Positions 62,187 to 64,000 of a DNA stretch of 64,000 nucleotides are shown piece after piece. Both the position numbers and the translations under genes were made by a program. The notes under the pieces are model-generated. The model was not told the origin of the DNA. It made no database searches and saw only the letters and a program-made list of their open reading frames with translations. This DNA comes from Rallus limicola (taxonomy: Eukaryota; Chordata; Aves; Gruiformes; Rallidae), in contig JAKCOZ010000003.1 in assembly GCA_022605955.1 (NCBI GenBank), positions 57,908,179 through 57,972,178 on the forward strand, in the 5' to 3' direction. Numbering within the stretch: position 1 is the stretch's first letter; each line of letters starts with the position of its first letter.

Positions 62187-64000
62187 GTAGTTAAAGACAA
62201 AGCTCATTTCAGTTAGTTTAGGGTGTAACCTGTTAATCTGTGAATGTACAAGAATAATATAGTGTGAACCATTAGTCCTTGTCATACATAATTTTTGTCA
62301 AGGTAACATGGAACTAAGCAGTCCTTAGCACTCGAGGATAATCTGCCTTGTGGTCGTCACCAGCAGTGGTGTCACTTCAGGATGAGCCTCCTGCACATCA
62401 GGATCCTTCTGTGCTGGCACTGCCCAAATGCCAAATTTTGCAAGGATCATGGATCTGGAAGTTGAGCATGGCCTGTTTAGTGAATTAATAAGCCAGGAAG
62501 TTTTTTTCCACATTATTACATACAGACAATTTATAATGGGCTGGCAAGTCCAGTATCAGGCTTATTTTTTCATTATTGTATTTCCTTGACATAAATTTCC
62601 TTGAAACCTGTGTATACTGTTTACATGAAGGGAGGAGGGAACCAAACCCAAATAATGTTTAAAGGTTATTTTTACAAGGGAAGAATGTCTGTCTCAACAA
62701 TTCAGCATCCATGAGAAACTGTAAAGCAGAGCACCTGAAGCACACCCTGAGGGATAATGGTAATATTGGGATCTGTGACAATTTCCAAACCAGAGAGAGA
62801 TAAAAAGTCTCCTATCTTCCTGCAACTTTCCTGGAACACTCTCATTTTAAGGATGCAAAATACTGTCATTACAAGGAGAGGGCAAGCAAAGTTTTAAAGC
62901 TGATAGGAGACAAGGGTTTGCCTCTCAGAGACCCAGCTAAAATCTGTAAGGCTGCACATAGAAAGGAGCAGTTTTAACATGCATGACATGAGCAGCTGGA
63001 GCTCACTAAAGGAGACCCCTCTATGCTGTATTTACCACGCTGCTTTTTCAGATGAAAGTCACCCCAACCACTTCTGTACTCCTCAGTGGCTGCAGGACAG
63101 AATGTACTATGCTCCCAGTCCGGGTGTCACTCAGGCTGCTCAGCCAGGAGCAATCCTTTTGGCAAAAGCTCCACATGCATTTTTTTGTCTGCCTTGTCAG
63201 AGGAAACAGAGAAACACAAACTGCCATCCACCAGCTCTGGTGTAGCTGAGAGTCATCCCACCACAGAGGAAAAAATGATCTGCATTTTGAATTATTGTTT
63301 TCCAGATGTATTATCTTGCATTTGTCAGGGTGCCTCCTTGTTATTTCCTGCTTCTCTTTTTTCAGCGGTGTTTGCAGGATTCATCTGCATCATCTGTTAA
63401 TTTCATTAATATCCTGTTTAATGATCTCGAAGGGGGTAGTTTTAAATGATGTTACACAAAACCGGACATAAAGTCCCTATTCCTGAAGCATCCCACTGAT
63501 CACCTCCCACTCATCTCTGTGCCCTGTTACTTATCACGACCTGTTCCCCCATAATCTGCAAGAGCTCCCGCTGTTTGCATGACATGCCATTTTCAGGTGA
63601 AAATCCCTGAGTCACCAGGCCTTAAGTTTCTCAGTCTAGGATCGCCCTGGGTGTTCCTTTGACTGCTATGCTTTGCCTTTAGAGATTGAATTAAGTTTCT
63701 CTGCATTGTTACAGAAATAACACTGTTTTTCCCCAGTTCCGTGATGCACTAGTAAGCTGTGGTGAGGTGGCTAGAGGCACTTTTATTGTTACAAATTATA
63801 CTGGTATTGCTCTAACAAACTGGAAACTTTATACTCTACACAACATTTTGTAAAAAAAAAATAAATATGTTTTTACTATTAATCCAGTCACTCAATTAAA
63901 ATATATATATCAAGTCAGATTTATTCTATGAATAATCAAGATCTCACTGGAAAATGCCATTGAAACTTAAGAAGTACCACTGATAACATAGGTGCAAAAG
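62187..64000. other. Intergenic DNA at window end, no gene recognised
   Basis: AT-rich sequence with poly(A)- and TA-rich stretches at about 63852-63868 and 63900-63910. Short open frames near 62979-63400 overlap in several frames and have no recognisable domain. Confidence 0.5.

Noticed and set aside
47191..64000. Exons of WDR70, the expected convergent neighbour
   Set aside because: I looked for WD-repeat-like exons on the minus strand and saw none; the gene probably lies beyond the window.
1..64000. CRISPR arrays, operons, phage genes or other prokaryotic systems
   Set aside because: The sequence is vertebrate: GT-AG introns, CR1 LINEs, a CpG island and a poly(A) signal. No regularly spaced direct repeats were seen apart from the single 160-bp duplication and microsatellites.

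Overview
This is vertebrate nuclear DNA, almost certainly from a bird. Two things show it. The window carries at least nine fragments of the avian LINE CR1, and it carries one clear gene, GDNF (glial cell line-derived neurotrophic factor), on the + strand. In birds GDNF is Z-linked. That is general knowledge and cannot be read from the window. No prokaryotic, plasmid, phage or CRISPR-type content is visible.

Layout. 1-26180 is intergenic, AT-rich sequence upstream of GDNF. It holds CR1 fragments at 6299-7855 (three copies), 11963-12027, 17548-17611 and 18728-20826, plus simple repeats. 26180-28640 is a dense CpG island containing the inferred promoter (TATA box at 27376, AP-1-type site at 26914) and a long 5'-untranslated exon 1 (about 27405-28292) with small upstream ORFs. 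Intron 1 (28293-29559) contains a purine-rich tract of about 465 bp. Exon 2 (29560-29757) encodes the start codon, signal peptide and most of the propeptide. Intron 2 is 14.4 kb. Exon 3 (44172-44656) encodes the rest of the propeptide and the whole mature growth factor. A 3'UTR of about 2.5 kb runs to a poly(A) signal at 47165-47170 and contains AU-rich elements and a 160-bp tandem duplication. 47191-64000 is downstream intergenic DNA with CR1 copies at 52868, 55994 and 59105-62186. The last is the longest, covering the end of ORF1, ORF2 and the 3' tail, but it is decayed.

The predicted pre-pro-GDNF is 218 residues: a signal peptide of about 19, a propeptide ending in the furin-type site RLRR (81-84), and a mature chain of 134 residues with seven cysteines in the cystine-knot pattern. 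An internal splice donor at 29659 would give a frame-preserving shorter propeptide (33 codons removed), parallel to the mammalian beta-pro form. The most interesting signals are this donor, a chain of upstream ORFs whose last stop lies one base before the GDNF start, an additional N-glycosylation sequon in the mature chain, loss of the internal polybasic run in the propeptide, and the 3'UTR duplication. I found no convincing evidence of a wholly new biological system. The other long open frames are mostly explained by CpG-rich sequence, purine bias, CR1 remnants or chance.
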